A stretch of 64,000 bases of DNA, from positions 1,426,001 to 1,490,000 of the forward strand of contig NZ_CP025198.1 in assembly GCF_003325455.1 (NCBI RefSeq), written 5' to 3'. The notes beneath the pieces were generated by a model. The model made no database searches and had not been told where the DNA came from. It was given only the letters and a program-made list of their open reading frames with translations. How positions within the stretch are numbered: position 1 is the first letter of the stretch; each line of letters opens with the position of its first letter. Source of the stretch: Acidipropionibacterium virtanenii. Lineage in GTDB: Bacteria > Actinomycetota > Actinomycetes > Propionibacteriales > Propionibacteriaceae. The position numbers were made by a program, and so were the translations under genes. Positions 63,503-64,000 of the stretch are shown here, piece by piece.

Positions 63503-64000
63503 CCATTCATCTGTCCGAACTCGATGCCGGAACCCGGGCGCTCGTCGCCCTGACCCGCCAGACCGTCAGCGACCTGCACGCCGAACTGCCCCGCAACAAC
63601 CTCGTCGTGTGGACGGCCGGCAATGTCTCGCAGCGGGTCCCCGGCACCGAACTCTTCGTCATCAAGCCGTCGGGAGTCTCGTATGACGAGCTCACCGCCG
63701 ACGCCATGGTCGTGTGCACCCTCGACGGTCGCAAGATCGACGACGGCACCCCGGAGCATCTGCAGCCCTCCTCGGACACCGCGGCGCACGCCTATGTGTA
63801 CCGGCACATGTCCGAGGTCGGTGGGGTCGTGCACACCCACTCGCCCTATGCGACGGCCTGGGCCGCGCGCCGCGAACCCGTGCCGTGCGTGCTCACCATG
63901 ATGGGTGACGAGTTCGGAGGAGAGATCCCGGTGGGGCCCTTCGCCCTGATCGGGGACGACTCGATCGGGCGGGGGATCGTCGAGACCCTCTCCCGCTCGA
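63499..64000 (+). CDS. araD: L-ribulose-5-phosphate 4-epimerase (partial, runs off the window)
   Basis: The 167 visible residues match the class II aldolase/AraD family: LVVWTAGNVSQRVPGTELFVIKPSGVSYDEL, QPSSDTAAHAYVYRHM, GGVVHTHSPYATAWAARR (metal-binding His in HTH) and CVLTMMGDEFGGEIPVGPF. AraD turns L-ribulose-5-phosphate into D-xylulose-5-phosphate, the last arabinose-specific step. GGAAGAGGAAGT precedes the ATG. An araA isomerase gene may follow beyond the window. Confidence 0.92.
   Translation, partial: MTIHLSELDAGTRALVALTRQTVSDLHAELPRNNLVVWTAGNVSQRVPGTELFVIKPSGVSYDELTADAMVVCTLDGRKIDDGTPEHLQPSSDTAAHAYVYRHMSEVGGVVHTHSPYATAWAARREPVPCVLTMMGDEFGGEIPVGPFALIGDDSIGRGIVETLSRS

Overview
The window is high-GC DNA (about two thirds G+C, coding frames ending mostly in G or C) from the chromosome of an actinobacterium. 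The order proS - rimP-nusA-ylxR-infB - rbfA - truB - ribF - rpsO - pnp - dapB, and then rnj - rpmB - recG - rsmD-coaD - DUF177-rpmF-rnc-mutM - ftsY - ffh - rpsP-khpA-rimM-trmD - rplS-lepB-rnhB-DUF2469 - yraN-comM-dprA, is the conserved information-processing backbone of actinobacteria. A fumarate-reductase-type sdhCAB operon, a PoxB-type pyruvate oxidase, and gene sets for a sorbitol-type polyol and for L-arabinose suggest Propionibacteriaceae, perhaps Acidipropionibacterium. That taxonomic guess is inference; no rRNA gene is present. I saw no insertion sequence, CRISPR array, tRNA or rRNA.

Layout. (1) 1-10152: end of proS, a CGNR zinc-finger regulator, a TauE-type permease, a Tat/lipoprotein DUF4439 protein, then rimP-nusA-ylxR-infB, a UbiB-type kinase on the minus strand, and rbfA. 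(2) 10153-18497: a polyol (glucitol/sorbitol-type) PTS island between rbfA and truB. On the minus strand, in transcription order, are a PRD regulator, a GutM-like protein, EIIC, EIIB-C, EIIA, an HPr-like protein and an AraM/glycerol-1-phosphate-dehydrogenase-like enzyme. Divergently there are a sorbitol-6-phosphate-dehydrogenase-like SDR and a fructose-6-phosphate-aldolase-like transaldolase. The EIIA lacks the histidine expected at its phosphorylation site. (3) 18514-25035: truB, ribF, rpsO, pnp, dapB and an LmeA-like membrane-anchored protein. (4) 25173-42191: poxB, a GNAT acetyltransferase, RNase J, L28, RecG, a PPOX-like flavoprotein, rsmD-coaD, DUF177-rpmF-rnc-mutM, a GtrA-like membrane protein, ftsY, an esterase, ffh and an amidohydrolase. 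(5) 42368-53651: rpsP-khpA-rimM-trmD, sdhCAB inserted before rplS, then lepB-rnhB-DUF2469 and yraN-comM-dprA. Two perfect actinobacterial DnaA boxes lie ahead of yraN. (6) 53716-64000: an L-arabinose region with a frameshifted FGGY kinase, a GH51 arabinofuranosidase, an ABC uptake system without its own ATPase, a LacI regulator, a sugar/H+ symporter and the start of araD. A near-identical LacI-type operator precedes the kinase and lies between the symporter and araD, and a 42-codon ORF is coupled to araD.

Regulation seen in the sequence. About a dozen genes have a TANNNT hexamer ending six or seven bases before the start codon, the pattern of leaderless transcripts in actinobacteria. This fixes several start codons, including recG, ubiB, truB and ribF. 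Strong GC-rich hairpins close infB/ubiB, the aldolase gene, rpsO, pnp, rpmB, sdhB, rplS and the kinase gene.

Main points for follow-up: the EIIA without its histidine next to an operon-borne HPr; the small ORF coupled to araD; the one-base frameshift in the kinase; the DnaA box pair; the structured rplS leader; and the two carbon/energy modules inserted into the translation gene backbone.
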